From: Chitinophagaceae bacterium | GTDB lineage: Bacteria > Bacteroidota > Bacteroidia > Chitinophagales > Chitinophagaceae | Length of the DNA stretch: 44,836 bases | Assembly: GCA_004299085.1 (NCBI GenBank) | Contig: SCQV01000007.1 | Span: 1-44,836, forward strand | Reading direction: 5' to 3' | Position numbers and translations under genes: made by a program | In this document: in pieces, positions 1-9,589 of the stretch | Position numbering within the stretch: the stretch's first letter is position 1 | Layout of the letters: each line of letters begins with the position of its first letter | Notes under the pieces: model-generated | Told to the model about the DNA's origin: nothing | What the model saw: only the letters and a program-made list of their open reading frames with translations | Database searches by the model: none

Positions 1-546
1 AATAGTTACTCCGTCTATGCTGTCATAAGATGCAACATTTTTTATTGTCAGGGATGAAATCATTTTTTAAGATTGTTCTTAATGTAAATGAAATAAGTAT
101 TAGCAATTAGTTGGAACTTACTGTTGCCTTCCAAATGTACTTAAATCATTTTTTACAAATGGAAATATTTTATCAAGTAACAAGTTAATGAAAATGAACA
201 AACACTTGACAGGCATTTGCCATTTGGCTTTAGTATTTTTCTTTTGATTAATATGAAAAGAAGGTGCCATGGATTCATGCTAAAACATAAACCTCTCTCT
301 AAATTGCTTTTCAAAGAGTTTAAATTTATTATGCCTATTAATTTTTGATAACCCTGAAAATATAATGGCATAATCCATACAACAAAAGCCACAAGAGAAA
401 TATTTTCGATTTGCAGGATTTATTACGATTTAGAGTAATTAGTATTTACTTGCATTAATAGAAAGTAATTTTTTCCTTAATTTTGCCGCAACCCTTTTGA
501 TATCTACTTCGCCATTCCTGAAAACCCCAGAACCTAATCAAGTAAA
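1..546. other. AT-rich intergenic region upstream of the sigma gene
   Basis: I see no convincing gene here. The only tracked ORF is a leftward 79-residue frame with AT-driven composition and no recognisable domain. The single support for function is a promoter-like -7 box near the right end, annotated separately. The left end may be the tail of an intergenic space whose gene lies outside the window. Confidence 0.6.
478..485 (+). promoter_or_regulatory. Bacteroidota-type -7 box before the ECF sigma gene
   Basis: TAATTTTG matches the Bacteroidota -7 consensus TAnnTTTG and lies about 60 bases before the sigma-factor start. A TTG sits about 25 bases further upstream, somewhat farther than the usual spacing, so the -33 element is uncertain. 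Confidence 0.45.
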
Positions 547-1116
547 ATGAATCAGGAAAAAGAAATGGCCGGTTTTTCCATGGACGCCTTTCGACAGGGT
601 GATGAACATGCTCTTGATATTTTATTCAGAAAGTTCTTTCCGGCATTAAGCTATTTTGCGGGGCATTTTTTAGACAATACCCTGATGGCGGATGATATTG
701 CCAGCGAAACTTTTTTAAAGATTTGGGCAAAGAGACAGGATTTTGAAAGCCCGGATCACATCCGTGCGTTTCTGTACCGGGCAACCCGGAATGCCTGTAT
801 TAATCACAGGATACAATCGGAAAGAAGCACCGCAAGGGAAACAGCATTTTCAGAAAAATATCAGGATGATGCGTTGTTTGACGCAAAGATTGTTGAATCC
901 GAAGTGATCCGGTCTCTTCTGGAAGCCATAGAGGGTCTGCCCCAGGAATGCCGGAAAGTTATACGGTTAAGTTTTATCGAAGGGATGAAAGCGGATGAAA
1001 TAGCCCAAAAGCTGCAAGTTTCCCTCAGTACGGTCAAATCCCAAAAAGCAAGAGGTATTGAACTTTTAAGGAAAAGACTTCCCAATTCTCTTTTGCAGAT
1101 TTTATTATTCATGTAG
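547..1116 (+). CDS. RNA polymerase ECF-type sigma factor (FecI-like), module 1
   Basis: A 189-residue protein with the two-domain layout of sigma-70 ECF factors. Region 2 lies at about residues 20-95, with an acidic-aromatic stretch ending ETFLKIWAKR. Region 4 lies at about 125-180, with the helix-turn-helix signature EIAQKLQVSLSTVKSQ. In Bacteroidota such factors respond to a FecR-type membrane regulator and drive neighbouring susCD-like operons. The next gene is FecR-like and the one after that a SusC with an STN signalling domain, so this is very likely the sigma factor of a trans-envelope surface-signalling system. The start follows a promoter-like -7 box by about 60 bases. The family call is firm; the exact regulon is inferred from order. 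Confidence 0.93.
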   Translation: MNQEKEMAGFSMDAFRQGDEHALDILFRKFFPALSYFAGHFLDNTLMADDIASETFLKIWAKRQDFESPDHIRAFLYRATRNACINHRIQSERSTARETAFSEKYQDDALFDAKIVESEVIRSLLEAIEGLPQECRKVIRLSFIEGMKADEIAQKLQVSLSTVKSQKARGIELLRKRLPNSLLQILLFM

Positions 1117-1186
1117 CCCTGTTTAGCGATAAGCTAAGTTCATCATCTTTCCAGAAAAAAATTTTCAATCTTTTAGTCTTTTTGAC

Positions 1187-1219
1187 TTCCTGTGGTGTAT
1201 TGGTAGTATAATACAGGAA
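1187..1219. repeat. Imperfect inverted repeat in the sigma-fecR gap
   Basis: TTCCTGT and ACAGGAA form inverted arms around an AT-rich centre; counting the adjacent ATT/AAT the match is ten bases with a five-base bulge. It lies about 40 bases before the FecR start. It could be an operator or a weak intercistronic hairpin; there is no T-tract to make it a terminator. Confidence 0.3.
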
Positions 1220-1257
1220 ACAGTGAATACGATAAACTTGTATTTTATAATTATTTC

Positions 1258-2439
1258 ATGGAAGAAAAGCAATCCTATCATTTATTTTATATAGCAGGGC
1301 TTTTAGAAAAATACCTTAACGAAGAACTGACGCTTGCAGAGTTGGATGATTTAGAAAACTGGATCAATGTCAATGAGCATAACCGGAAAGTATTTGAAAA
1401 GATTACTAATAAAGACCAGCGTGAGGCAGCTTTATCATCAATGGCCAACCTTCCGACGGAAACCATGCTGGAAAAGCTTAAGATGCAAATCAACATGGCA
1501 GAGACCCAAACCCACACCAGAACAATTCGTCGTTATCGTTATTGGGCAGCCGCAGGAATAACAATTTTGCTGGCGGTGGGAGCCTTTCTTTTTTTCAACA
1601 ATAAGCCGAAACAGGTAAGTGATAAGCCGATAGCGCAGAGCATGCAGATTGCACCAGCTATTCCCCAGGCAAGGTTGGTTACCTCAAACGGTCAAACACT
1701 CTTGCTGAATGATACCGGCGATTCTTCCTTTATGCAAGGGACAACGAATGTACGGCAACAAAAAGGACAATTGAGCTACCTTAATTCGGGTGAGGCCGGG
1801 AAGCTGCAATATAATACACTGATAACGCCGAGAGGAGGTATATACATGGTCACACTGGACGATGGAACGAAAGTATGGCTCAATGCTGCGTCCTCTCTAC
1901 ATTACCCTGTGCATTTTGCAAGCGGGGAGCGTAAGGTGGAACTCGATGGTGAAGCTTATTTCGAGGTGTCTGAAGATAATCGCCGTCCTTTCAAGGTGGC
2001 TGTCGGTGATATGAACATTGAGGTCTTGGGCACTCATTTCAATGTAATGGCTTATGATGATGAGCAACAAACGACTACTACTTTGTTGGAGGGAAAGGTT
2101 AAAGTCAGTGCGGGAACCATCGGCAAAATTATCAAGCCCGGCCAGGAAGTGCAATTAAATAAAAGTACAGATATGCTGACGGTAAAGAAGGCTGATACAG
2201 TAGCCTCCATCTCGTGGAAGAATGGGCTTTTTGAATTTGACAATACCGATATGAAATCAATTCTCAGAGAACTGTCGCGGTGGTATAATGTGGATATAGT
2301 TTATAGCGTAGGCGTGAAAGACCGGTATTTTACTGGTACGGCTCCCAGAAGCATGAGCCTGAATGATATGCTGAAAGGGCTTTCTTCCAGCGGGATTGAT
2401 TTCAGGGTAGAAGGCAGAAAGATTATTGTTTTAAAATAA
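1258..2439 (+). CDS. FecR-family anti-sigma factor, module 1
   Basis: A 393-residue single-pass inner-membrane regulator. The cytoplasmic N-terminal part (about 1-90) would hold the sigma factor. One hydrophobic segment (about 92-112, GITILLAVGAFLFF) crosses the membrane. The periplasmic part carries the FecR core, seen as LDDGTKVWLNAASSLHYP and the following VELDGEAYFEV, and a C-terminal domain of the DUF4974 kind (LSRWYNVDIVY). In the known family this part contacts the STN domain of a TonB-dependent receptor, and here the next gene encodes such a receptor. Length and domain order are typical for Bacteroidota FecR proteins. The gap of about 140 bases from the sigma gene holds an inverted repeat, so the two genes may be partly separately controlled. 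Confidence 0.93.
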   Translation: MEEKQSYHLFYIAGLLEKYLNEELTLAELDDLENWINVNEHNRKVFEKITNKDQREAALSSMANLPTETMLEKLKMQINMAETQTHTRTIRRYRYWAAAGITILLAVGAFLFFNNKPKQVSDKPIAQSMQIAPAIPQARLVTSNGQTLLLNDTGDSSFMQGTTNVRQQKGQLSYLNSGEAGKLQYNTLITPRGGIYMVTLDDGTKVWLNAASSLHYPVHFASGERKVELDGEAYFEVSEDNRRPFKVAVGDMNIEVLGTHFNVMAYDDEQQTTTTLLEGKVKVSAGTIGKIIKPGQEVQLNKSTDMLTVKKADTVASISWKNGLFEFDNTDMKSILRELSRWYNVDIVYSVGVKDRYFTGTAPRSMSLNDMLKGLSSSGIDFRVEGRKIIVLK

Positions 2440-2516
2440 GCGATAACACAACTATTAAATAGAAACAGCACCTATAGTTTTATGAAAGAGCGCTTTTTTG
2501 GTTGATAACAGAAAAA

Positions 2517-2543
2517 GCCGTCCCGTCTTCTCTACGGGACGGC
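2517..2543. promoter_or_regulatory. Strong GC hairpin in the fecR-susC gap
   Basis: A perfect ten-base stem, GCCGTCCCGT with ACGGGACGGC around a seven-base loop, lies in the leader of the SusC gene. An A-tract precedes it, so only the minus strand has the T-run of an intrinsic terminator. On the plus strand it would be a leader hairpin, a stabiliser or an attenuator element. Confidence 0.55.
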
Positions 2544-2616
2544 GAGTATCTGGGTAAGCCTTTAGAAATACAACCGGATAGATTGTTTTAATTGTTCACC
2601 CAAACACTGCAAATAT

Positions 2617-5600
2617 ATGCAATTAATTGTACCACCTCAGGGCAGGGCAAAGACTTGCCTTACATCAAAATTTCTATTGATTACGAAACTAACTTTCTTT
2701 TTGATTTTGGCCGCAAGCCTTAATATCTCTGCCAAGAGTTACGGACAACTTATTACCCTGGAAGAGCATCATGCACCACTCGAAAAAGTGATACAAGACA
2801 TTAAGGCGCAGAGTGGTTACACTTTTTGGTATGAAACCGGCTTATTGAAAAATGCAAAACGGGTAAATGTGGAAGTCGAGAACGCTTCCATTCATAGCGT
2901 TCTTGCGCTCATCTTTAAGGGGCAGCCGCTGAGCTATACGCTTATAGACAGTGTTGTGTTTATTAAGGCTGCCGTAAAAACGAATGATGCTGCTGCAATA
3001 ATCAGACAACCTATTGCCGCTATAGCAGGAAGAGTTGTTAATGAAAAAGGTGAGCCTATACCGGGAGCTACCATCCAGGTAAGAGGCAGCCAGCAGGTTG
3101 CCATAGCAGATAATGACGGAGTTTTCAGTATGGACAGTGTTGCAGAAGGATCCGTCCTGGTTATTTCCAGTGTCGGTTATGAAAGTGAGGAGATTATCTA
3201 TAAGGGCGTTTCCCCGGTTATAATTACATTAAAAGTATATTCCAGTTCGTTGGACACGCTTTCGGTGAGCGTTAATACCGGCTATGAATATATACCGAAA
3301 GAAAGAGCTACCGGCTCTTTTGATTATATCAGCAACAAGACCATCAATCGAACCGTATCGCCGGATATATTGAGCCGATTACAGGGGGTTGCCAGCGGCA
3401 TGCTGTTTGACAACAGCAGTGGTAATAACCTTAATATCAGTATTCGGGGGCGAAGTACACTATTTGCCAACACGCAGCCGGTGATTGTGCTGGACAATTT
3501 TGAATATGACGGCGATATTAATAATATCAATCCTAACGATGTGGAAAGCATCACCATCCTGAAAGATGCGGCAGCGGCTTCCATTTGGGGAGCCCGTTCC
3601 GGTAACGGCGTTATTGTTATAACGACCAAAAAGGGAATGTATAATACTCCTATAAAGGTATCGTTCAATAGTAATGTGACGGTTACCGGAAAGCCGGATT
3701 TATTCTATGCGCCTACGATATCATCTGCCGATTATATCTCTGTTGAAAAATACCTGTTTGGACAAGGTTATTATGATTACACACTTACTGATCCGAGTGA
3801 ACCTTCTGTTTCGCCGGTGGTGGAAATACTTAATGATGAGAGGAACGGAACCATCAGCTCGCAACAGGCAAATGATGAAATTAATGCTTTGCAGGGGCAT
3901 GATGTAAGGAATGATTTGTTGAAATATTTTTATCGTAAGTCTGTGAACCAGCAATATGCCGTAAACCTTAGTGGTGGCAGCAAAGTGCAGAAATATTATG
4001 TTTCCATAGGGTACGATAAAGATTTAAGCACGTTAGTAGGTAACCGAAACGACCGGCTGACGGTAAATGCAAACAATGTTTATTCACTTATTAAGCACAA
4101 ACTGGAAATCAGTACAGGTATCATATATACGCAAACGAAGGTGGGGAATAATGGTATTAATCCAGCTCAGATAGGTGGTACTTCGGTGCTGTACCCTTAC
4201 ACACAACTGGCGAACAGCAAAGGGAACGCTTTGCCTATTGCGCAGCGCCGTCAGGGATACATTGATACGGTGGGAGACGGTCAGTTATTGGATTGGAATT
4301 ATCGCCCTTTGGATGAAGTAAAGAATAATGATAACCGAACCAATGGCATGGATTACCAGGCTAATGTTGGACTTCGTTATCGGATTATGACCGGTTTAGA
4401 AGCTTCGGTAAAATATCAATATGCCAAAGGTGAAACGGACTTGAGAGATTTTGGAAATTTGCAAAGCTATTCGACCAGAGACCAGATTAATCAGTTTACA
4501 GAAATTACACCGGACGGCATCATTTACCCCATTCCTTTAGGAGGCATCTTATATCTTGATAATTCATCCTATACTTCCCAATATTTCAGAGGCCAGGTTA
4601 ATTACAATCATACATGGAATACAAAGCATCAGCTAACAGCGATTGCCGGGACGGAAGTGAAGGATTTAAGTTCCGGCAGTTACAGTAATACTTATTACGG
4701 TTACGATAACGTACATGGTACAAGCGTACCAGTGGACTTTGTGAGTTTTTATCCGAATTATATAACAGGCATCGGTCAGCAAATTTCCAATGGACAAAGC
4801 TTTCAGGGGCTTGCTGACCGTTATCTTTCCTATTATCTGAACGCAGCTTATACATATAATGACAAATATATTCTTTCCGTCAGCGGCCGTAGAGACGCTT
4901 CTAATTTATTCGGTGTAAAAACCAACCAGAAATGGGTTCCTTTATGGTCTGCGGGTGCAAGCTGGATTGCCAGCGATGAGTCATTTTACCATATAAATTG
5001 GCTACCCTATCTGAAATTGCGGGCAACATTCGGTTATAATGGCAATGTTGATAAAAATGTGACTGCATTTCTTACATCAAAAGTGAATCTTTTTCCTAAC
5101 AATATAGGAGAAACAGACGCCAATATTATCAATCCGCCGAATCCTGAACTGCGGTGGGAAAGGGTAAAGACTATCAACTTCGGCGCCGATTTCAGGTTAA
5201 AGAATGACAGGCTTTCCGGAAGCTTGGATTATTATATAAAAAATGGAATTGACCTGATTGGTCACGAAGAGCTGCCCCCTTCGACCGGTATTTCCGGGTT
5301 AATAAATTTTATGGGCAATTCCGCCAATACGAAAGGCGAAGGTGTTGATGTCGTCTTAAATTCTCAGAATATAAGAGGTGCATTTAACTGGAGCACTTCC
5401 CTATTGGTAAGCTGGACAAAAAATAAAATAACGGCATATAATGCCCAGGTGGCCTCTATCAGTTCTTATGTAAATCCATTTGGCATAACGCCAAAGGTGG
5501 GCGTTCCCATTAATGCGCTCTTTAGCTATAAGTGGGCCGGCCTTGATGCACAGGGCAATCCGCAGGGAATATTAAACGGCAAAACCAGCGAGGACTATTC

Positions 5601-6147
5601 CGGGATTATTAATTCCACCGATTTTAATAACCTTACCTATTCCGGTTCAACCACTCCTATGGTCTTCGGTGGCTTGCTAAATACTTTTAACTGGAAACAA
5701 TTATCGCTTTCATTTAATATTACTTATAAACTGGGATATTATTTTAGGCGAACTTCTATTGACTATACCAGCCTGTTTGAAGGTATTTCACCAGGAGCCA
5801 AAGATTTTGATAAACGCTGGCAAAAGCCGGGTGATGAAAAGATAACGAATGTGCCCTCTATGATTTATCCGGCAGATTATTATCGCGACCAATTCTACTT
5901 AAACTCGTCTGCTTTAGTAGTACCGGGTGATTATATCCGGTTGCAGGATATTCAATTCAGCTATACGTTTAACAAAAAACAATTAGGTAAAACACCATTC
6001 CGAAGTATTCGTATTTACCTATATGCAGATAACCTGGGCATACTCTGGCGAAAAAATAAAGACGGCTTAGATCCTGATTATTTCGCCTCCCTTTATGACT
6101 ATCCGCCATCTAAGAGCTGTGCTGCCGGTATCAATATTGATTTTTGA
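2617..6147 (+). CDS. SusC/RagA-type TonB-dependent outer-membrane receptor with STN domain, module 1
   Basis: A 1176-residue receptor. After a signal sequence with an extended N-terminus (hydrophobic core around residues 25-38) come an STN domain (about 45-115), a carboxypeptidase-regulatory-like repeat (about 135-210, with GRVVNEKGEPIPGATIQV), and a plug domain with the SusC hallmarks (LQGVASGML, SIRGRSTL, DVESITILKDAAAASIWGAR). The rest is a 22-strand-type barrel. The STN domain identifies it as a transducer able to signal to FecR, not only a transporter. The SusD partner follows after 25 bases. SusCD complexes usually take up glycans or oligopeptides; with a thioredoxin-fold gene instead of glycoside hydrolases next door, the substrate is unlikely to be a typical polysaccharide. 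Substrate unknown. Confidence 0.95.
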   Translation: MQLIVPPQGRAKTCLTSKFLLITKLTFFLILAASLNISAKSYGQLITLEEHHAPLEKVIQDIKAQSGYTFWYETGLLKNAKRVNVEVENASIHSVLALIFKGQPLSYTLIDSVVFIKAAVKTNDAAAIIRQPIAAIAGRVVNEKGEPIPGATIQVRGSQQVAIADNDGVFSMDSVAEGSVLVISSVGYESEEIIYKGVSPVIITLKVYSSSLDTLSVSVNTGYEYIPKERATGSFDYISNKTINRTVSPDILSRLQGVASGMLFDNSSGNNLNISIRGRSTLFANTQPVIVLDNFEYDGDINNINPNDVESITILKDAAAASIWGARSGNGVIVITTKKGMYNTPIKVSFNSNVTVTGKPDLFYAPTISSADYISVEKYLFGQGYYDYTLTDPSEPSVSPVVEILNDERNGTISSQQANDEINALQGHDVRNDLLKYFYRKSVNQQYAVNLSGGSKVQKYYVSIGYDKDLSTLVGNRNDRLTVNANNVYSLIKHKLEISTGIIYTQTKVGNNGINPAQIGGTSVLYPYTQLANSKGNALPIAQRRQGYIDTVGDGQLLDWNYRPLDEVKNNDNRTNGMDYQANVGLRYRIMTGLEASVKYQYAKGETDLRDFGNLQSYSTRDQINQFTEITPDGIIYPIPLGGILYLDNSSYTSQYFRGQVNYNHTWNTKHQLTAIAGTEVKDLSSGSYSNTYYGYDNVHGTSVPVDFVSFYPNYITGIGQQISNGQSFQGLADRYLSYYLNAAYTYNDKYILSVSGRRDASNLFGVKTNQKWVPLWSAGASWIASDESFYHINWLPYLKLRATFGYNGNVDKNVTAFLTSKVNLFPNNIGETDANIINPPNPELRWERVKTINFGADFRLKNDRLSGSLDYYIKNGIDLIGHEELPPSTGISGLINFMGNSANTKGEGVDVVLNSQNIRGAFNWSTSLLVSWTKNKITAYNAQVASISSYVNPFGITPKVGVPINALFSYKWAGLDAQGNPQGILNGKTSEDYSGIINSTDFNNLTYSGSTTPMVFGGLLNTFNWKQLSLSFNITYKLGYYFRRTSIDYTSLFEGISPGAKDFDKRWQKPGDEKITNVPSMIYPADYYRDQFYLNSSALVVPGDYIRLQDIQFSYTFNKKQLGKTPFRSIRIYLYADNLGILWRKNKDGLDPDYFASLYDYPPSKSCAAGINIDF

Positions 6148-6172
6148 CATTTACTCCTTAACACCTAAACTT

Positions 6173-7540
6173 ATGAATTGCAGATTTTTTTCTACTCTTA
6201 TTATAATCTTTCTGATAAACCTTTCCTGTCAGAAGTTCCTGGACAAAGTGCCCGATCAATCTTTGACTATTCCATCCACTTTAAAAGATTTTGATGCACT
6301 ACTGAACAATAATTATATAACTCAGAGGAATATGTCATTAGGCGACTTGAGTTGCGACGATTGGTATTGTACATACTCTGGATATCAGTCGCTACCTTTA
6401 TTGGTAAGGAACTGCTTTATTTGGCAAAAGGATATTTTTGAAGGAAGTACATCCAGTGATTGGAACGCTGCATATTATGCTATCTACTATGCCAACATTG
6501 TTCTGGAAAATATCGGTAAGATAAGCGATGATACTACGAGTACGGCCGGACATATAGCATTTGATGAATTAAAAGGCAGAGCATTCTTTATACGTGCATT
6601 TTCCTATTACAATTTATCCCAGATTTTTATTGTTCCTTATGATTCAGCTACTGCCACAACAGACTTAGGACTTCCCTTAAGATTGCACTCCGATCCTAAT
6701 GAAAAAGTAGCTCGCTCCAGTGTACGAAAGACTTATGAACAGATGATCAGTGATGCCTTACAAGCAAAAGACTTATTAGGAACAACGGTTAATGAAAACA
6801 CGCCCAATGTTCCATCCAAATCTGCCGCTTATGCTTTATTATCTAAGATTTATTTAAGCATGGGCAGTTACCAGGATGCCGGGGCTTATGCAGATAGTTC
6901 CTTGCAATTATATTCCACTCTGATTGATTATAATTCTTTGGATACTACAAAGAAACTGGCTTTCCCAATACCAACAAACAATGAAGTTATTTATCTGGCT
7001 TTGCAAGGGAGTTATTTTAGTCCATTTTTAAGGTTAGTGGATTCGAGCTTGTATAGGTCTTACGCAAATGGCGACTTGAGAAAAGTTATATTTTTCAATA
7101 CCAGGAATGGTGGTGATGATTATTATTTCAGAGGATCTTATACAGGAACATATACTCCTTTCTGCGGATTGGCTACGGATGAAATGTACTTAAACAGGGC
7201 AGAGTGTTATGCAAGGGCCGGGGATGTAACTGATGCCATGGCTGATTTAAACACACTATTGAAGATGCGTTTTCAGAAAGGGCATTTTACTAATCTTATC
7301 GCTGATAATGCAGAGGATGCTGTGCGCTTGATATTAACAGAGAGAAGAAAAGAGTTGATATTCAGAAATGTACGCTGGTCAGACTTACGCAGATTAAATC
7401 AGGATTCCCGCTTTGCCATCACCCTTACCAGGCAACTAAATGGTCAAACATATACTTTGCCACCTAATGACCCGAAATACACGTTCCCGATTCCACCGGA
7501 TGAAATTTCGTTAGGAGGTGTTCAGCAAAACAAACGATAA
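6173..7540 (+). CDS. SusD/RagB-family outer-membrane lipoprotein, module 1
   Basis: A 455-residue nutrient-binding lipoprotein, the surface lid for the SusC channel upstream. The track starts the frame at 6095, inside the SusC gene, but the ATG at 6173 gives a proper lipoprotein signal (LINLSC, modified cysteine near residue 17), so I use that start. SusD features include GRAFFIRAFSYYNLSQIF (first TPR-like region), an internal region about 200-330, and the C-terminal LTERRKELIFRNVRWSDLRR. Length is slightly short for the family. The gene is 25 bases after susC and 27 bases before the thioredoxin-fold gene, so the three are probably one operon. Confidence 0.94.
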   Translation: MNCRFFSTLIIIFLINLSCQKFLDKVPDQSLTIPSTLKDFDALLNNNYITQRNMSLGDLSCDDWYCTYSGYQSLPLLVRNCFIWQKDIFEGSTSSDWNAAYYAIYYANIVLENIGKISDDTTSTAGHIAFDELKGRAFFIRAFSYYNLSQIFIVPYDSATATTDLGLPLRLHSDPNEKVARSSVRKTYEQMISDALQAKDLLGTTVNENTPNVPSKSAAYALLSKIYLSMGSYQDAGAYADSSLQLYSTLIDYNSLDTTKKLAFPIPTNNEVIYLALQGSYFSPFLRLVDSSLYRSYANGDLRKVIFFNTRNGGDDYYFRGSYTGTYTPFCGLATDEMYLNRAECYARAGDVTDAMADLNTLLKMRFQKGHFTNLIADNAEDAVRLILTERRKELIFRNVRWSDLRRLNQDSRFAITLTRQLNGQTYTLPPNDPKYTFPIPPDEISLGGVQQNKR

Positions 7541-7567
7541 AAATCATCGTCAAAACTGAGAAGTATT

Positions 7568-9121
7568 ATGGAAAAGAATATTCTATTAACTGCTTTATTA
7601 TTATTAAATTTTTTCTATGGACATTTAAGTGCGCAAAAAAAGCTGCATTGCGGCTATATCAATGTTCGTATGGAAGGTGCAAAACGCGAAGATACCTCCA
7701 AGCTTTATTTTTGGCAAAATGTCTTAAGCTCCAGCCTTTTTGACAAATTCATACAACCAAAAATTTATAAGGTTTCTTTAAATGAAAATAAAGAATGGCA
7801 TTTTCAGTTGTCTTCTATTAGCAGACCGGGATATTTTATTATTTGTAAAGATTCAAACCTTGCTGTTGAAAGTCCGATACCAATATTTAATCGTTATCTG
7901 ATAGAGCCAGGAGATAGTGTAACAATAGTCATAAAAAAAAGGGGTTATGTAAATAAAGAGATAGGATGGAATTACAGCGGCTTAAATGATTTATATGAGG
8001 ATTATGTTCTTACCTTTTCAGGAAGGGGCTCAGCTAAATATCAATGCAGGTATCGGATAGATACAATGATAGCTAAGGATACATCTGCATATGGCGTATT
8101 TAAATTAGGAACATATCAATACCTTTCACGTAACCACTATTTAGTAGCCCATTATATCGCTGACAGCTTGCTCAAAGCCTATAGAAAGTTTATGAGCCCT
8201 ATCGCATTTCAGATACTGGCTGCTGATTTGTATTCCGAAATTGAAATTCCGAGGGTTAGACTTTTATTAAATAAGTATGAGATAGCAGTCAGTAATATGG
8301 ACAGTTTAGGCTTGAGAATTGTGAAAAATACATACTTTAATTATTTTAACAATGACCTGCCGATAGGCAAATATTCCAGAGGTTTAGCGATTTCTAATAG
8401 TTATCCTATGTATGGCATACTCGACGCCATCACAAAAGAGCACATTGAGGGTAATCCCTTATTAGGGCAAGGTACATATACTTATTTAAAGAATGAATAT
8501 ACAGGAATGGTAAGGGATAGATTGTTGACCTTGCTTTTTGCCAGGGAATATCATGTGAGTCGCGTCCTACAACCATTATTGCAGGATGCTCAAAAAATTG
8601 TAAAAACAAGTTATTGTTTGGAAGTGCTGAATTCAATCCAGTCAAGCCTGGCAAAAGGCAAAACAGCTTATAATTTTTCGTTAGTAGATACAGCAGGAAA
8701 TATTGTTACCTTAAAAAAATTAAAAGGTAAGGTCATTTTTATGGATTTTTGGTTTACAGGATGTGGTTCGTGCAAAGGTTATTACAAAAATATTCTTGCT
8801 AAAGCGGAGGATACATTCAAAGATAATCCGAATGTGGTATTTGTAAGTGTCTCGGTTGATAAGTTAAAAAATGTCTGGATAAAATCTATTTATAGCAATG
8901 CATATTCTTCAGTAACTCATAAAAATGTAATAAATCTTTATACGGGAGGCGTTGCAGGCAATAGCCCAGTAATAAGATATTATAAGATTTCCGGCTATCC
9001 ATTTCAATTATTAATTGATAAAAGTGGTAGAATAGCTACTTCATCTTGGGATGACTTAAACACACTTCCGAAGATAAGGGATAAGATTACTTATATTTTG
9101 CGTCAAACATGTAATAATTGA
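7568..9121 (+). CDS. TlpA-like thiol-disulfide oxidoreductase with long N-terminal domain, module 1
   Basis: A 517-residue exported protein. The N-terminal signal peptide (about 1-22) is followed by about 330 residues without a family I can name, resembling the beta-rich N-terminal regions of Bacteroidota TlpA proteins. A C-terminal thioredoxin fold (about 365-510) has the redox motif CGSC at residues 399-402 in FMDFWFTGCGSCKGY, and a likely cis-proline region (SGYPFQLLID). TlpA-type proteins reduce or exchange disulfides in the periplasm. It is the last gene of the susCD operon and ends at a bidirectional terminator. Pairing with SusCD and a convergent MauE gene is repeated in module 2. Confidence 0.88.
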   Translation: MEKNILLTALLLLNFFYGHLSAQKKLHCGYINVRMEGAKREDTSKLYFWQNVLSSSLFDKFIQPKIYKVSLNENKEWHFQLSSISRPGYFIICKDSNLAVESPIPIFNRYLIEPGDSVTIVIKKRGYVNKEIGWNYSGLNDLYEDYVLTFSGRGSAKYQCRYRIDTMIAKDTSAYGVFKLGTYQYLSRNHYLVAHYIADSLLKAYRKFMSPIAFQILAADLYSEIEIPRVRLLLNKYEIAVSNMDSLGLRIVKNTYFNYFNNDLPIGKYSRGLAISNSYPMYGILDAITKEHIEGNPLLGQGTYTYLKNEYTGMVRDRLLTLLFAREYHVSRVLQPLLQDAQKIVKTSYCLEVLNSIQSSLAKGKTAYNFSLVDTAGNIVTLKKLKGKVIFMDFWFTGCGSCKGYYKNILAKAEDTFKDNPNVVFVSVSVDKLKNVWIKSIYSNAYSSVTHKNVINLYTGGVAGNSPVIRYYKISGYPFQLLIDKSGRIATSSWDDLNTLPKIRDKITYILRQTCNN

Positions 9122-9126
9122 TAAGC

Positions 9127-9160
9127 AAAAAAGGAGCCGGTCATTTATCGGCTCCTTTTT
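9127..9160. terminator. Bidirectional intrinsic terminator between convergent operons
   Basis: GGAGCCG and CGGCTCC form the stem, flanked by an A-tract on one side and a T-tract on the other, so the hairpin works as a terminator in both directions. It lies between the stop codons of the thioredoxin-fold gene and the leftward small-protein gene. Confidence 0.92.
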
Positions 9161-9164
9161 GATT

Positions 9165-9467
9165 TTAGAGACTTTCAAACGTACCTTGTTCAACGGTCGC
9201 GTCAGAAATCGGAACTTCTGTATTTCCGTTTCTTGATGTAATGTTCGTACTTGAGGCACTCATTTTGCAATTTGAAGACGATTGATTACAATTATAATCT
9301 ACGCCTTCTGTTTCGCTTGTTAAATTTTGACCCAAAACATAATAAGAACCATCAGTTCCAGTTATCTGATAGGTAACTGTACTGTTCGGTCTAATCGTTG
9401 TAAATGCGCTTGCAGCGCCAGCCAGGATCGCAATGGCAACCACTAAGCTGAATTTTCTGTTTTTCAT
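9165..9467 (-). CDS. Small exported cysteine protein (DUF6520-like), module 1
   Basis: A 100-residue protein with a clear Sec signal peptide (MKNRK, hydrophobic core, cleavage after about residue 21). The mature part is about 79 residues, polar, rich in Ser, Thr and Asn, with exactly two cysteines (C60 and C67, CNQSSSNC) that could form a disulfide. Size and layout resemble the DUF6520 family of small Bacteroidota exported proteins of unknown function; this assignment is from memory of the family's look, not a search. The gene lies downstream of a MauE-like redox membrane gene on the same strand and ends at the shared terminator. A second member sits in the same place in module 2. It may be a substrate or signal for the redox proteins; that is inference. 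Confidence 0.72.
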   Translation of the reverse strand: MKNRKFSLVVAIAILAGAASAFTTIRPNSTVTYQITGTDGSYYVLGQNLTSETEGVDYNCNQSSSNCKMSASSTNITSRNGNTEVPISDATVEQGTFESL

Positions 9468-9501
9468 TTTATTGAAATTTATTGGAAAAGAGATAATACC
9501 C

Positions 9502-9520
9502 GCCGGCTATTCCAGCCGGC
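9502..9520 (-). promoter_or_regulatory. GC hairpin between mauE-like and small-protein genes, module 1
   Basis: GCCGGC repeated around a seven-base loop (TATTCCA on the plus strand) is a self-complementary hairpin, about 35 bases before the small-protein start. It lacks a downstream T-run on the coding strand. Module 2 has a stronger hairpin in the equivalent gap, so it may shape expression of the small protein relative to the membrane protein. Confidence 0.5.
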
Positions 9521-9589
9521 AAAAAATATAAGCTTTCTGCTGCCTTTGTTAAGGAGGATGGCTAATGCGAAGTAAAATAATTGTCCTCT

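Noticed and set aside
153-392. Leftward 79-residue ORF near the window start
   Set aside because: AT-driven frame with no recognisable domain, signal or neighbour support.
6095-6172. Longer start for the module 1 SusD gene, overlapping SusC
   Set aside because: It would bury the lipoprotein signal peptide inside the protein; the ATG at 6173 yields a normal lipobox near residue 17.
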